Origin: Bacillota bacterium
Lineage (GTDB): Bacteria > Bacillota > Clostridia > Christensenellales > QAND01
DNA: 64,000 nucleotides
Reading direction: 5' to 3'
NCBI GenBank assembly: GCA_003150225.1
Contig: QAND01000027.1
Location: 19,600 to 83,599 of the forward strand
In this document: positions 16,984-25,845 of the stretch, piece after piece
Layout of the letters: each line of letters begins with the position of its first letter
Position numbering within the stretch: the first letter of the stretch is position 1
Made by a program: the position numbers and the translations under genes
The notes under the pieces: generated by a model
The model's input: only the letters and a program-made list of their open reading frames with translations
Told to the model about the DNA's origin: nothing
Databases searched by the model: none

Positions 16984-18291
16984 TTACGGCAGATAGGGCA
17001 CGGGGTCCACGCGAGAGCCGTTCTTGATTACCTCAAAGTGGAGGTGATTGCCGGTGCTGTCTCCGGTGCTGCCCATGTAGCCGATGAGCTGTCCCTTGCT
17101 GACGCTAGCGCCTACCCGCACGCTGAGTTTGGACATATGGGCGTAGCGGGTGCTGTAGGTGCCGTTGTGCCGGATGGTGATGTGGTAGCCGTAGCCGCCG
17201 CCCCAGCCGCTGTCATCGGACTCCGTTACGGTGCCGTCAGCCGCTGCATAGATGGGGGTGCCATAGCTGTTGGCGATGTCGATGCCGTAGTGGAAGGAGC
17301 CCCAGCGGGGACCATAGGGGGAGGAGAGCCGGCCGCTGGTGGGCCAACGGAAGGAGGGAGCGCCGGATACGCCGCCACCGCCGCTCAGGCTGCCGCCACC
17401 GCTGCTGGTGGGCCGGGTCTTGGTGCCCACCAGAACCACCTGGTTCACCGGCGCGGTGACCACGGTGTCCTTGGACTCCCGGCCGGTTTCCTCGCCGTTG
17501 AGGTAGCTGATGGTGGTGGTGGTCTTGGTGACTCCGTTGACGCCCTTGGTCTCTACTTTGCTCTCGCCCTTATAGAGGCTGTCGGTATTCTTTTTCTCGG
17601 TGGAGTAGGCCACGGTCTTTTCGGTTTCCACCACCTCGGTGGAGACCACATTGACCATGGCGGTGTTGTCCGCCCCGCCGGAGGTCATCTTGATGAGGGC
17701 TTCTTCCCGGCTGAGGGGATCTCCCGCCGCCGCCGAGACGGAAACCTCCTCCTGGAACTCGGAGGTGAGGGTGCCGTTGTTCTGGGCGGTATAGGTGTTC
17801 TTGATGCTATCCAGAACCCAGTTGGCCTCGGATTCGCTGTTTACCAGAGCGATCTGCTGCCCGTCCACCAGAATGGCGGCGCCGCTGCCGGCAACCGTGT
17901 TCCCCACTGCCATGAGGTTTTCATCGGTGTTCTTGACGGCCTCAAGGCCCAGGGCGTAGGTATCGGAGGCCTGGTCGCTGGCGGCTACGTTGAGCGCGCC
18001 GCTGGCGGTGCCGTTATCCTGTCCGAGTACTACTGTGGCAAAGCCGTATACACCCGCCAGCACAATGGCAAAGGAGAGAAAAATGGGGGCGATTTTTCTG
18101 GTGAAAAGGTTGCCCGCGGCTTTCTCCCGGGTGGGTTTGGCCAGAACCAGGTCCGCACGATCGGTGCTGCCCTGGATAAACGGGACCTCCGCATGCCGCT
18201 TTTTGCCGGAGCCGCTTTGGCGGCTGGCCCTGCGGGTCATGGGGGTCTCAAACTCATTGATTTCCTGTGGTTTCTGCTTACGTTTTGACAT
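16984..18291 (-). CDS. Membrane-anchored M23 peptidase with G5 domain
   Basis: A 435-residue cell-wall enzyme. A basic cytoplasmic N-terminus (about 1-65) precedes one membrane segment (KIAPIFLSFAIVLAGVYGFAT). An extracellular region carries a G5 domain (about 215-280) and then, after a Gly/Ser linker, a LytM/M23 domain with the zinc motifs HYGIDIA and HLHFEV. The family cleaves peptide cross-links; G5 domains bind wall sugars. An intact HxxxD/HxH set suggests it is active. Transcribed from a good promoter at 18380-18408 and ended by a strong terminator. Confidence 0.9.
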   Translation of the reverse strand: MSKRKQKPQEINEFETPMTRRASRQSGSGKKRHAEVPFIQGSTDRADLVLAKPTREKAAGNLFTRKIAPIFLSFAIVLAGVYGFATVVLGQDNGTASGALNVAASDQASDTYALGLEAVKNTDENLMAVGNTVAGSGAAILVDGQQIALVNSESEANWVLDSIKNTYTAQNNGTLTSEFQEEVSVSAAAGDPLSREEALIKMTSGGADNTAMVNVVSTEVVETEKTVAYSTEKKNTDSLYKGESKVETKGVNGVTKTTTTISYLNGEETGRESKDTVVTAPVNQVVLVGTKTRPTSSGGGSLSGGGGVSGAPSFRWPTSGRLSSPYGPRWGSFHYGIDIANSYGTPIYAAADGTVTESDDSGWGGGYGYHITIRHNGTYSTRYAHMSKLSVRVGASVSKGQLIGYMGSTGDSTGNHLHFEVIKNGSRVDPVPYLP

Positions 18292-18379
18292 TGCTTTCCC
18301 CTTTTTGTGTTTTTACAAAACTGGTTTGCAGCGGAACCCATCGCGGACCGAGAAGGGTCGGCTTTTGGATTCGGTTGAA

Positions 18380-18408
18380 ATTATAGACCATTTGCTCCGA
18401 AAATGCAA
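18380..18408 (-). promoter_or_regulatory. Promoter of the G5/M23 peptidase gene
   Basis: Minus strand: TTGCAT (18403-18408), 17-base spacer, perfect TATAAT (18380-18385), about 90 bases from the start codon. Confidence 0.75.
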
Positions 18409-18464
18409 CACTCTGTATTAAATTCGTTATATTTATGACGATTTAGTAACAAACTTTTCCATAG

Positions 18465-18490
18465 AAAAACCATCGTGATCGATGGTTTTC
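18465..18490 (-). terminator. Terminator of the M1-like peptidase gene
   Basis: AAAACCATCG, loop TGAT and CGATGGTTTT, followed on the minus strand by a T-run; just beyond the peptidase stop codon. Confidence 0.82.
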
Positions 18491-18497
18491 CCTAGTA

Positions 18498-19976
18498 TCA
18501 TAGCCATTTTTCAAAGATGCTATTCAAATTTTTCTGTGTGCTGGCTTCCAGCGATTGGATGAGGTTTTCCCCGGAGGCGATGCCAAATTTGTATTCTTCG
18601 CAATAATTTGCCAGGGCTGCCAGGAGCGCATCCTCCCCCAAAGCCCTTTCCAAATCATAATACATCTTTGTGCCGGTGGTGTAAACCGCCAGGGAGTAGA
18701 GGGCGGAGTTGGGGAAGGCGTCCATGGGTGTGCCCACCCGGTTGAGCTTTGCATCTATCCGATAGGCACTTTCGATGAACTGAGCGGTATCATCCACGCA
18801 GAAGTGGTACATGGCCTGCTCCTGGGAAGGCCCGTAGGCGTAGCCAAAGTATTTTAGGGTGAGATAGGAGGTGGTGGCCTCATCCAGCCAGGGCTCCTGA
18901 ACCTGGTCGTTGCCCACCACTCCATAGAAGAGCTGATGGATGCTTTCATGGGCCACCACCTCTTCCAGGGAGGCGGAGAGCCCCCCTTGGTATAGGGATT
19001 GGTCGATGAGTACGATGCCGGGATACTCCATGCCGCCGATGAAGAAATCCGTTTGAACCACCGCAAGGGTTTCATAGGGATAGGTCATGCCGCGGCTGTT
19101 TAGGAAGCTGAGGGCGCCGGCCGCATAGCCGCTGGCACGTTTTCCCTGATCGGCGGTTTCGGGGAAATAATAGGAGGTGACCGCCACGCCGTTTTCCGTT
19201 GTGGTCTCCGTTTGAAAATCCGGGGACAGCACCATGGCGAAATCCCGCACATCTTTGGCGCTGATCCAATAGGTGGTAAAGCCGTCCCGCTCCTCCTTCC
19301 GGCTTATGGCTCCCGTATGGGCCAGTACATACCGAGAAGGGGCGGTAAAGGTGACATCGTAGGCGGCCGTATGGCTGACGAAGGGATCCCCCGCCTTATA
19401 ATAAGGATAAGAGAGGAACTCTCCGTCTCGATAAACGCAGGCAATGGGGTAGAAGTTGCAGAGGTTGATGGTCCGGTCTCCGTAGCCGAATCGGCCCAGG
19501 CTATGGGGCAGATTGATCTGCACCTCCATGGACACCGACGTCCGCTCCTGTGGGGCCAATTCCTTGCCAAGGGCCACCGCCAACAGGGTTTCGTCCTCGT
19601 TGCCCAAAGTATAATCCGCCTTTTGTCCGTCTACCAGCACGTTTAGGATTTGGATGCCTCCGGGGGAAAAGCCCTGGGGATAGGCGGCGTCCATATCCTC
19701 CGGAAAAAAGGGAGCGGTGGACTCCCGCTGGTAGGCGTTGGGGTATAGGCTGAAGTAGGCGGTGTCCAGTTTTTCCGAGGTGGGATTGGCGTAATCCACC
19801 GTCACCGTCCCGTTGACGGTTTTACCGTCGGGGTCCAGGGCTAGTTCCATGGCATAACCGTGCTGCGCTGCGGGAAACGCCGAGGACAGGAGCGGCGTGG
19901 TATTGCATCCCAGGGGGCAGAGCAATAGCAGGGCTCCCAGAAAAAGAATGGCCGCAATGCGGAGGGATCGCTTCAA
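18498..19976 (-). CDS. M1-family-like metallopeptidase lipoprotein
   Basis: A 492-residue lipoprotein: signal peptide with lipobox (LLCPLGC), an N-terminal beta-sandwich domain and a thermolysin-like domain with zinc motif HESIHQLFYG and the third ligand in QEPWLDEATTSY. The exopeptidase GxMEN motif is only partly present (IGGMEYPG), so aminopeptidase activity is likely but not certain. The start is taken as TTG 19976, preceded by AGAGGA at 7 bases and opening a good signal peptide. A longer frame to 20090 runs into the divergent dnaD promoter and is not supported. Confidence 0.82.
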   Translation of the reverse strand: MKRSLRIAAILFLGALLLLCPLGCNTTPLLSSAFPAAQHGYAMELALDPDGKTVNGTVTVDYANPTSEKLDTAYFSLYPNAYQRESTAPFFPEDMDAAYPQGFSPGGIQILNVLVDGQKADYTLGNEDETLLAVALGKELAPQERTSVSMEVQINLPHSLGRFGYGDRTINLCNFYPIACVYRDGEFLSYPYYKAGDPFVSHTAAYDVTFTAPSRYVLAHTGAISRKEERDGFTTYWISAKDVRDFAMVLSPDFQTETTTENGVAVTSYYFPETADQGKRASGYAAGALSFLNSRGMTYPYETLAVVQTDFFIGGMEYPGIVLIDQSLYQGGLSASLEEVVAHESIHQLFYGVVGNDQVQEPWLDEATTSYLTLKYFGYAYGPSQEQAMYHFCVDDTAQFIESAYRIDAKLNRVGTPMDAFPNSALYSLAVYTTGTKMYYDLERALGEDALLAALANYCEEYKFGIASGENLIQSLEASTQKNLNSIFEKWL

Positions 19977-20000
19977 TGGAGTTCCTCTTTTCTTTATAGG

Positions 20001-20029
20001 TTGAACCAACTGGTGGGATGCGATATTAT
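20001..20029 (+). promoter_or_regulatory. Promoter of the dnaD-dnaI-radC operon
   Basis: TTGAAC (20001-20006), 17-base spacer, TATTAT (20024-20029), about 63 bases upstream of the dnaD start. Confidence 0.7.
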
Positions 20030-20091
20030 TATGATACGATCCCCAAGAACAGTACAAAGACCCTGGAATCCCAAGGAAAGAGGAACCCAAT

Positions 20092-21543
20092 TTGCCCCTA
20101 TGCGCCTTTCAGACCAAGGAAAAACCCACCGTCACCTGGGTGGACAACCGTTTTATCATCCAGTATTTGGCCGACGCGCCCGATGACGCCGTTAAAGCGT
20201 ATCTCTATGGCTTGATGCAATGTCAGACCGGGGAGGGCGCCCAGGATTGGCATCAGTTTGCAAAAGCCCTTTCCATGGATGTGGATCGGCTGAAAAGGGC
20301 CTTTTCCCACTGGGAGGAGGCGGGCCTTTGCCGCGTCGAGGCGGGGGAGGAACCCCGTATCTACTATCTGCCGGTGAAGCGGCGCCAGAAGGTCAATGCC
20401 GATGATTATCCTCTTCGGGCGTTTAATCAGGAGATGGCAGCGCTGTTTGCTCCCCAGTCCCTCACCCCCGGAGACCTGCGCCGCATCTACGACTGGATGG
20501 ATGTGTTTGGCATCGCGCAGAACGCCATCCCCCTTTTGATTCAATACGGCCGTCAGCGCATGAAGGGCGCCGCCGGTCGGACGGTGACGGCTCAGCTTAA
20601 CTATATCGATAAAATTGCCCGGTCCTGGGCGGAGGATGGGGTGCTCTCGGTGCGGAAGGCCGAGGGCTGGATCAAGAAGCAGGAGATCAGCCAGGCGGGC
20701 ATCCATCAGTTGATGCGGGCCATGGGCATGCACCGCTCGCCTACCCAGGCCGAATGGGAGCTGTTTTCTGGCTGGCTGTCCATGGGCTTTACCGTGGACG
20801 GCATGATCCGGGCCTTGGAACGGCTCACCGGCAGCTACAGCCCCACTTTCAAACGGCTGGGAGAGGTGCTTTCTCAGTTGGCGGCCCAAGGGATGTTTTC
20901 CGAGGGGGAGATCAAGCGGGACAGCCGCCAGGCGGAACGGACGCTGTCTGGGGCTGGAGCCATGATGGCGGCCCTGGGGGTGGGGAATCCCTCCCCCACC
21001 GCGGGGCAGCGGGACGCGTATCAGGAATTTTTGAACCGGGGATATTCCCATGAGATGATCCTTTTGGCGGCGGAGGCCGCTCGGAAGGAGGGAAGGAATA
21101 CGCCGGCGGCTCTTCGAACGGTGCTGGAGCGCTGGAGCCGGGAGGGGGCGGATTCCCTCCAGAAGGCTGAGGAGGCGGAGGCCCGGTACTTGGAGCATCT
21201 TGCCCTTGCCCGGGAGATCCTGGAGCGGATGGGCCTTGGCCGCCGACCCAATCCGGGGGAGGTTATGGAGATTTCCCTTCAGCGGGAGGAACAGGGGTTG
21301 GAGACGGAGCTGTTGTACCTAGCGGCGGAGCAGGCCCAGGGGGCCAAATACCCCTGGCGGCTCTATCTGAAGATTTTGGACGGCTGGCAAAAGGCCGGCA
21401 TCCGCACTGCCCGGGCTGCCCGGGAGGCGGGGGAAAAGCGGAACGAGCCGGCGCATAAGGGGCAGCCGGTAAACCAAGCGCTCCAATACGAGCAGCGGTC
21501 CTATGCACCGGGGGAGCTGGACGATCTGTTTGAGAAGCTGTAA
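20092..21543 (+). CDS. DnaD-like replication initiation protein
   Basis: A 483-residue primosome-type protein. The N-terminal winged-helix part (about 1-100; WVDNRFIIQYLADAPDDAVKAYLYG) resembles the DnaD/DnaB_2 family of Firmicutes, followed by DnaB_2-type helical repeats with several YxxxxGRxxxxAxxxV-like stretches and a C-terminal tail. DnaD proteins help load the replicative helicase at origins and stalled forks. The gene starts at TTG 20092 with GAAAGAGGA upstream; no better in-frame ATG exists. The DnaC/DnaI-type loader follows at once, supporting the role. Confidence 0.85.
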   Translation: MPLCAFQTKEKPTVTWVDNRFIIQYLADAPDDAVKAYLYGLMQCQTGEGAQDWHQFAKALSMDVDRLKRAFSHWEEAGLCRVEAGEEPRIYYLPVKRRQKVNADDYPLRAFNQEMAALFAPQSLTPGDLRRIYDWMDVFGIAQNAIPLLIQYGRQRMKGAAGRTVTAQLNYIDKIARSWAEDGVLSVRKAEGWIKKQEISQAGIHQLMRAMGMHRSPTQAEWELFSGWLSMGFTVDGMIRALERLTGSYSPTFKRLGEVLSQLAAQGMFSEGEIKRDSRQAERTLSGAGAMMAALGVGNPSPTAGQRDAYQEFLNRGYSHEMILLAAEAARKEGRNTPAALRTVLERWSREGADSLQKAEEAEARYLEHLALAREILERMGLGRRPNPGEVMEISLQREEQGLETELLYLAAEQAQGAKYPWRLYLKILDGWQKAGIRTARAAREAGEKRNEPAHKGQPVNQALQYEQRSYAPGELDDLFEKL

Positions 21544-21562
21544 TGAGTCGAGGAGGATATAC

Positions 21563-22495
21563 ATGAATCGAGCGCAGGCCATGGAGCGGATCAAGGCCCG
21601 GAGAAGCCGGGCGGAATATCAGGCCAACCATCGGCGGTCCCAGTTAATGGAGGGGGATGCCGTCTGCCGCCGTCTGATGGAGGAGCGCGCCCAGGCTGGT
21701 CAGAACGCCCTGGAGCGGATACAGAGCGGGGAGGGCGCGGAGGTCAGCGCCCAGCGCATCCTGGAGCTGGGCCGAAAACTGGAGGCCCGGGTAAGGGAGC
21801 TATTAAAGGAACGGGGCCTTGGGAGCGATTTTCTGGCGCCAGCCTATACGTGTCCCATCTGCAAGGACACCGGTCTTCGGCCAGACCGGAGCCCCTGCAG
21901 CTGTCTCTGTACTCTGATGATGGAGGGCCGGCCCAGCGGCGTGGATCGGGAGACGGATTTTTCCGCCTATGATGAAAGGCTTATTCCAGCGGGGGAACAG
22001 CGGGAGAACACCCGGAAGCTTAGGGACGACCTCATTGCCTATGCCAAGGGATTTCGGCCGGGCTGCGGAAATCTCTTGATCCGGGGTGCAGCGGGTTTGG
22101 GGAAATCCTTCCTATTGGGCTGTACTGCTACCGCCATCAACCGGCGGGGATACAGCGTGATGTACCTTACCGCTTACGATCTTTTGGAGCGGTTCCGGCA
22201 GAAGCACATCGCAGGGGAGGATACCCTTCCTCCCATTATGGGAGCGGATTTCCTGGTCATCGACGACCTGGGTACCGAGCCCATGCTGAAGAACATCTCC
22301 ATCGAATATCTCATGGCGGTGCTAAACCATCGGAGCGCCAAAAAGCTTCCCTATGCCGTGGCCACCAACCTTACCATGGCGCAGCTCATGGAGCGGTACG
22401 GGGAACGGATTGTGTCCCGGCTGATGGACCGGGCTCGGTTGGTGCAGCTTACCGGCCAGGATCTACGGCTGGCGGCCCTGCGCGGCAACGCATAA
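21563..22495 (+). CDS. DnaC/DnaI-type helicase-loader ATPase
   Basis: A 310-residue AAA+ protein. The N-terminal half has a predicted coil and a four-cysteine zinc site (CPICKDTG then CSCLC). The ATPase core has Walker A GAAGLGKSF at about 175 and Walker B FLVIDDLG, with a sensor region AVATNLTM and an arginine finger candidate in RIVSRLMDRA. DnaI-type proteins open and load the hexameric DnaB helicase. AGGAGG precedes ATG 21563. The gene sits between dnaD and radC in one operon. Confidence 0.88.
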   Translation: MNRAQAMERIKARRSRAEYQANHRRSQLMEGDAVCRRLMEERAQAGQNALERIQSGEGAEVSAQRILELGRKLEARVRELLKERGLGSDFLAPAYTCPICKDTGLRPDRSPCSCLCTLMMEGRPSGVDRETDFSAYDERLIPAGEQRENTRKLRDDLIAYAKGFRPGCGNLLIRGAAGLGKSFLLGCTATAINRRGYSVMYLTAYDLLERFRQKHIAGEDTLPPIMGADFLVIDDLGTEPMLKNISIEYLMAVLNHRSAKKLPYAVATNLTMAQLMERYGERIVSRLMDRARLVQLTGQDLRLAALRGNA

Positions 22496-22505
22496 GGAGA
22501 GCGGC

Positions 22506-23243
22506 ATGGCAGAGAAACCCGTCAATCCCCACGCACAGCATCGGGAACGGATGCGCCGCCGGATCCGGGAAAATGGGTTTGATTCCCTTCTGGATCACGA
22601 GCTTTTGGAATACATCCTGTATTTTGCCATTCCGCGGGGGGATACCAATCCCCTGGCTCATCGGCTACTGGCGGAGTTTGGCTCTATCAGCCATGTACTG
22701 GACGCAGAATACGATTCCCTTCTTCGGGTGGAAGGAGTGGGGCCTAGGACGGCATCTCTCCTAATGAGTTTTGCGCCTATGCTCAAGCGGTATAGCCTGT
22801 CCAAAATGGGGACGGCGCCCAAGCTTAACACCTGCGAGCGGGCGGTGGCCTATGCGAAGTCCCTCTATATTGGCGCGGACCGCGAGGTACTGTACCTATT
22901 GTGCCTGGACGTCCAGTGCAACCTGCGGCGTGCGGCGGTGTTGTCCATCGGAACGGTGGATGAGGCGGTGATCTATCCCCGGAATTTAGTGGAGCAGGTG
23001 CTGAAGTTCGGCGCTAAGAACGTCATTCTGGTACACAATCATCTATCCAGCAGCTTCTCTCCCTCCCGCAGCGACGTTCAAATGACCAAAAAGGTTCTGG
23101 TGACCCTGAACGCCATCGACGTGAACCTTTTGGACCATCTGATCATCAGCGACAACGGCTACTACAGCTTTGTCCAGGATGGGAAGATCAACACGGTATT
23201 GGAGCATGGGCAGGTTGCCTATGCCGCCGACCGGGAAGTTTGA
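22506..23243 (+). CDS. radC: RadC family JAMM-domain protein
   Basis: A 245-residue RadC: N-terminal helix-hairpin-helix region (VEGVGPRTASLL, about 75-87) and a JAMM domain whose metal motif is HNHLSSSFSPSRSD. The usual HNHPSG core is altered to HNHLSS, but the two histidines, the serine and the aspartate that bind zinc are spaced correctly. RadC was once linked to DNA repair; its true activity is unsettled. It starts 10 bases after the helicase-loader gene. Confidence 0.93.
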   Translation: MAEKPVNPHAQHRERMRRRIRENGFDSLLDHELLEYILYFAIPRGDTNPLAHRLLAEFGSISHVLDAEYDSLLRVEGVGPRTASLLMSFAPMLKRYSLSKMGTAPKLNTCERAVAYAKSLYIGADREVLYLLCLDVQCNLRRAAVLSIGTVDEAVIYPRNLVEQVLKFGAKNVILVHNHLSSSFSPSRSDVQMTKKVLVTLNAIDVNLLDHLIISDNGYYSFVQDGKINTVLEHGQVAYAADREV

Positions 23244-23306
23244 GGCTGGGTCATAGGCCGTGGAGGCGTTCCATATCCTTAATAGGGATAAAGGGGGACT
23301 GCCGAC

Positions 23307-24164
23307 ATGGCTTTTTTTTGTTCCAGAGAAAGGCTGGACGCGGTTTTGATCGTTTGCTGTTTGTGCGCGGGTCTGTTCATCGCTGGGTTTTCCCGGCTCT
23401 TTCCGGCTCAGGAGGAGGAGGGGATCCGGCTGCCCGTCCTCATGTATCACAGCATCTTGAAAGACCCAAAGCGGGCGGGGAAGTACGTGGTTTCCCCCGA
23501 TACCCTAAAGGGGGACCTTCAATACCTAAAAGAACGCGGCTATACCACCGTGGTGGTGGAGGATCTGATCCGCTATGTGGATCAGGGGACGCCATTGCCT
23601 GAAAAACCGGTGATGCTCACCTTTGACGACGGACATTACAACTATATTTCCTACCTTCTTCCATTGCTGGAAGAATATGATATGAAGGCTGTGGTCTCGG
23701 TGGTGGGGGAGTTTGCCGATACGTATACCGAAACCCCGGACCCCAACCCCAACTACGGATACCTGAGCTGGGAGGAGATCGGCCAATTGGCCAGGAGCGG
23801 GCGGGTAGAGATTCAAAACCACTCCTACAATCTGCATCACCAGCAGAATAGGAAGGGCGCCGGGCAGAAAAAGGGGGAGAGCACCGAAGCGTATCAGAAG
23901 CTCCTCCGAGAGGATTTAACTGAGATGCAAACGGCGCTTTTTCATCGGGCGGGGGTGCGTTCCACCTGCTTTACCTATCCCCTGGGCAACATGAACAGTG
24001 CCTCCGAGGAGGTGGTAAGGGAGCTGGGGCTGCGTGCCAGCCTGGGTTGCGGAGAGCGGGTGAACCGCATTACCCGGGATCCTCAGTGCCTTTATGGGCT
24101 GGGGCGGTTTAACCGTCCTGCCAATGCGGCAAGGGAGACCTTTATGAACCGAATCCTGGAATAG
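23307..24164 (+). CDS. Polysaccharide deacetylase (NodB domain)
   Basis: A 285-residue secreted or membrane-anchored deacetylase. An N-terminal membrane segment (AVLIVCCLCAGLFIAGF) precedes a NodB domain with the metal-binding LTFDDGHYNY (catalytic Asp and metal Asp), QNHSYNLH (HxxxH metal ligands) and TYPLGNMN. Enzymes of this family deacetylate peptidoglycan or exported glycans. The extra-cytoplasmic topology fits a wall substrate; the precise polymer is not known. It ends at a shared terminator with the convergent lysozyme gene. Confidence 0.88.
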   Translation: MAFFCSRERLDAVLIVCCLCAGLFIAGFSRLFPAQEEEGIRLPVLMYHSILKDPKRAGKYVVSPDTLKGDLQYLKERGYTTVVVEDLIRYVDQGTPLPEKPVMLTFDDGHYNYISYLLPLLEEYDMKAVVSVVGEFADTYTETPDPNPNYGYLSWEEIGQLARSGRVEIQNHSYNLHHQQNRKGAGQKKGESTEAYQKLLREDLTEMQTALFHRAGVRSTCFTYPLGNMNSASEEVVRELGLRASLGCGERVNRITRDPQCLYGLGRFNRPANAARETFMNRILE

Positions 24165-24179
24165 GGGCTTGAAGAAAGC

Positions 24180-24208
24180 CAAGGGGGCGGCGAGGCCGCC
24201 CCTTTGTT
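24180..24208. terminator. Terminator between deacetylase and GH25 genes
   Basis: AAGGGGGCGGC, a short loop and GCCGCCCCTTT with T-rich sequence after it serve the plus-strand gene and probably also the convergent one. Confidence 0.7.
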
Positions 24209-24210
24209 TT

Positions 24211-25623
24211 CTAGTCGGCCAAGGGAATCTCCAGAATTTGGCCTACCCAGATGAGGCTGGGATTTCGGATGCCGTTGGCTGCGGCGATCTCGGTGACGGT
24301 GGTACCGTAGCGGGCCGCGATAGCGGACAGGGTGTCCCCGGCCTTGACCTCGTAGGCTTCATAGGTGGGGTAGAGCTCTATGCCGCCCGGGCCAGGAATC
24401 AACAGGCTTTCGCCCGCGTAGATGCGGTTGGGATCGGCGATGCGATTTAGGAAGGCGATGGCGGATACCGTGGTGCCGAAGCGCTGGGCGATAGCGGACA
24501 GGGTATCCCCCCACCGGACGGTATACCGGGTAGCCTGCTCATCCTGGGAACCGGTGGTGGAGATCTGCAACTTTAGGACCTCGCCGGGATAGATCAAATT
24601 GGGGTTGGCGATGGTGTTGAGGCTGAGGATACTCCGAACGGTGGTGCCGTAGCGGGCCGCGATGGCGGATAGAGTATCGCCCCGGCGGACGGTGTAGTCC
24701 AGGTAGGCAGTTCCGGCGGGATTCTGGTTATGACACCGCACCGTCAGCACCTGGCCGGGATAGATCAGGTTGGGGTTGGCAATGTTGTTAAGCTGTACCA
24801 GATCGGCCACGGTGGTACCGTAGCGGGCCGCGATGGCCGATAGGGTATCGCCCCGGCGGACGGTTACCTGGATCCGGGTGCAGTCGGGGGTGGTGGGCTC
24901 AGGATCGCTGGGGCTGGGCACCGGAGTAGCGCCGTCCAGGAAGATATCCCGGGTGAATTGATCCCGATCCACATTGCCGGATATGCCGGGAACCCGCCCG
25001 GTGCTGGTGTACTGCCAGCCTATCCAGGAGCGCCATTTGCCGTTGTCCCCCGGTTGGGATACCCCGTAATGGGCCACCCAAAGAGGATATTGCTGGGCTA
25101 GGCCGGGGCTTAAAATGGTGCGGGCGGTATAGGTGTTGGCGTACACCACGCCGGGTAGGCCGGATTCCTCTGTCATGACCTCCATAAAGGCCAGGGAGAT
25201 GGCGTTGACCTCCTGGGCCGACAGGCCGTCGAAGGTTTCAAAGTCCATGGCCAGGCGGCAATCGGGAGAGGTTCCGGCGATGACCGACAAGAAGTAACGG
25301 GCCTGCCGCTGGGCCTCGGCTACGGTGGTGGCGGTGACGTTGTGGTAGAATCCTACCTTCAGGCCGGCGGCTTTGGCCCCCTCGTAGTTGCGCCGAAAGT
25401 AGGGATCTTGGTTGGTTCCATAGCTGGAACGAATATATACCACCTGGATGCCGCTGTCCCGAACCTGGTTGAAGTCGATGGCTCCCTGCCATTTGCTGAC
25501 GTCGATCCCCTGATAGATGGTGGAATCGGAAGGCGGGAAGGCCAGAGCGGAAACGGCGGTGGTCAAGCAGATACATAAAACCGCCAGGATGATGGCGGAT
25601 AATTTTTTGAGTTTGTGTTTCAT
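24211..25623 (-). CDS. Secreted GH25 lysozyme with four LysM domains
   Basis: A 470-residue exported muramidase. The signal peptide ends around VSALAF. The GH25 domain (about 35-225) has [11 protein letters not shown] and the catalytic DxE in [10 protein letters not shown]. Four LysM repeats follow, each starting (Y)[19 protein letters not shown] and ending with IYPGQxLxI-type segments, for peptidoglycan binding. ATG 25623 has GGAGG nearby; an in-frame ATG 4 codons earlier overlaps it. Several repeats share almost identical DNA, so copy number may vary by recombination. Likely wall turnover or spore/germination remodelling. Confidence 0.92.
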   Translation of the reverse strand: MKHKLKKLSAIILAVLCICLTTAVSALAFPPSDSTIYQGIDVSKWQGAIDFNQVRDSGIQVVYIRSSYGTNQDPYFRRNYEGAKAAGLKVGFYHNVTATTVAEAQRQARYFLSVIAGTSPDCRLAMDFETFDGLSAQEVNAISLAFMEVMTEESGLPGVVYANTYTARTILSPGLAQQYPLWVAHYGVSQPGDNGKWRSWIGWQYTSTGRVPGISGNVDRDQFTRDIFLDGATPVPSPSDPEPTTPDCTRIQVTVRRGDTLSAIAARYGTTVADLVQLNNIANPNLIYPGQVLTVRCHNQNPAGTAYLDYTVRRGDTLSAIAARYGTTVRSILSLNTIANPNLIYPGEVLKLQISTTGSQDEQATRYTVRWGDTLSAIAQRFGTTVSAIAFLNRIADPNRIYAGESLLIPGPGGIELYPTYEAYEVKAGDTLSAIAARYGTTVTEIAAANGIRNPSLIWVGQILEIPLAD

Positions 25624-25805
25624 GGCTTCCTCCATGTTGGATTGGACCTTGGGTCCATTTCATACTATGAAAAAGCACCTTATGGGGTGAGCCATGGATC
25701 ACCTCTTAAGGGAAAAAGGAAGCGTGGGAGGGCGGGATTTTCTTTACCTGTTTGCAAGAGGAAAACATGGTATGAAAACGGAGATGCCGGCCCGTTTCAT
25801 CGTGC

Positions 25806-25838
25806 ATCAAAGAGGCCCTCATAGAGGGCCTCTTTGAT
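25806..25838. terminator. Terminator downstream of the MATE gene
   Basis: Perfect 15-base arms (25806-25820, 25824-25838; core AGAGGCCCTC) with a 3-base loop, 7 bases past the MATE stop. Confidence 0.85.
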
Positions 25839-25845
25839 TTTGGAT

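Noticed and set aside
16888..18288. 466-codon frame opposite the G5/M23 gene
   Set aside because: Gly/His/Val-rich composition typical of the reverse frame of a GC-rich gene; the opposite strand has clear M23 and G5 motifs.
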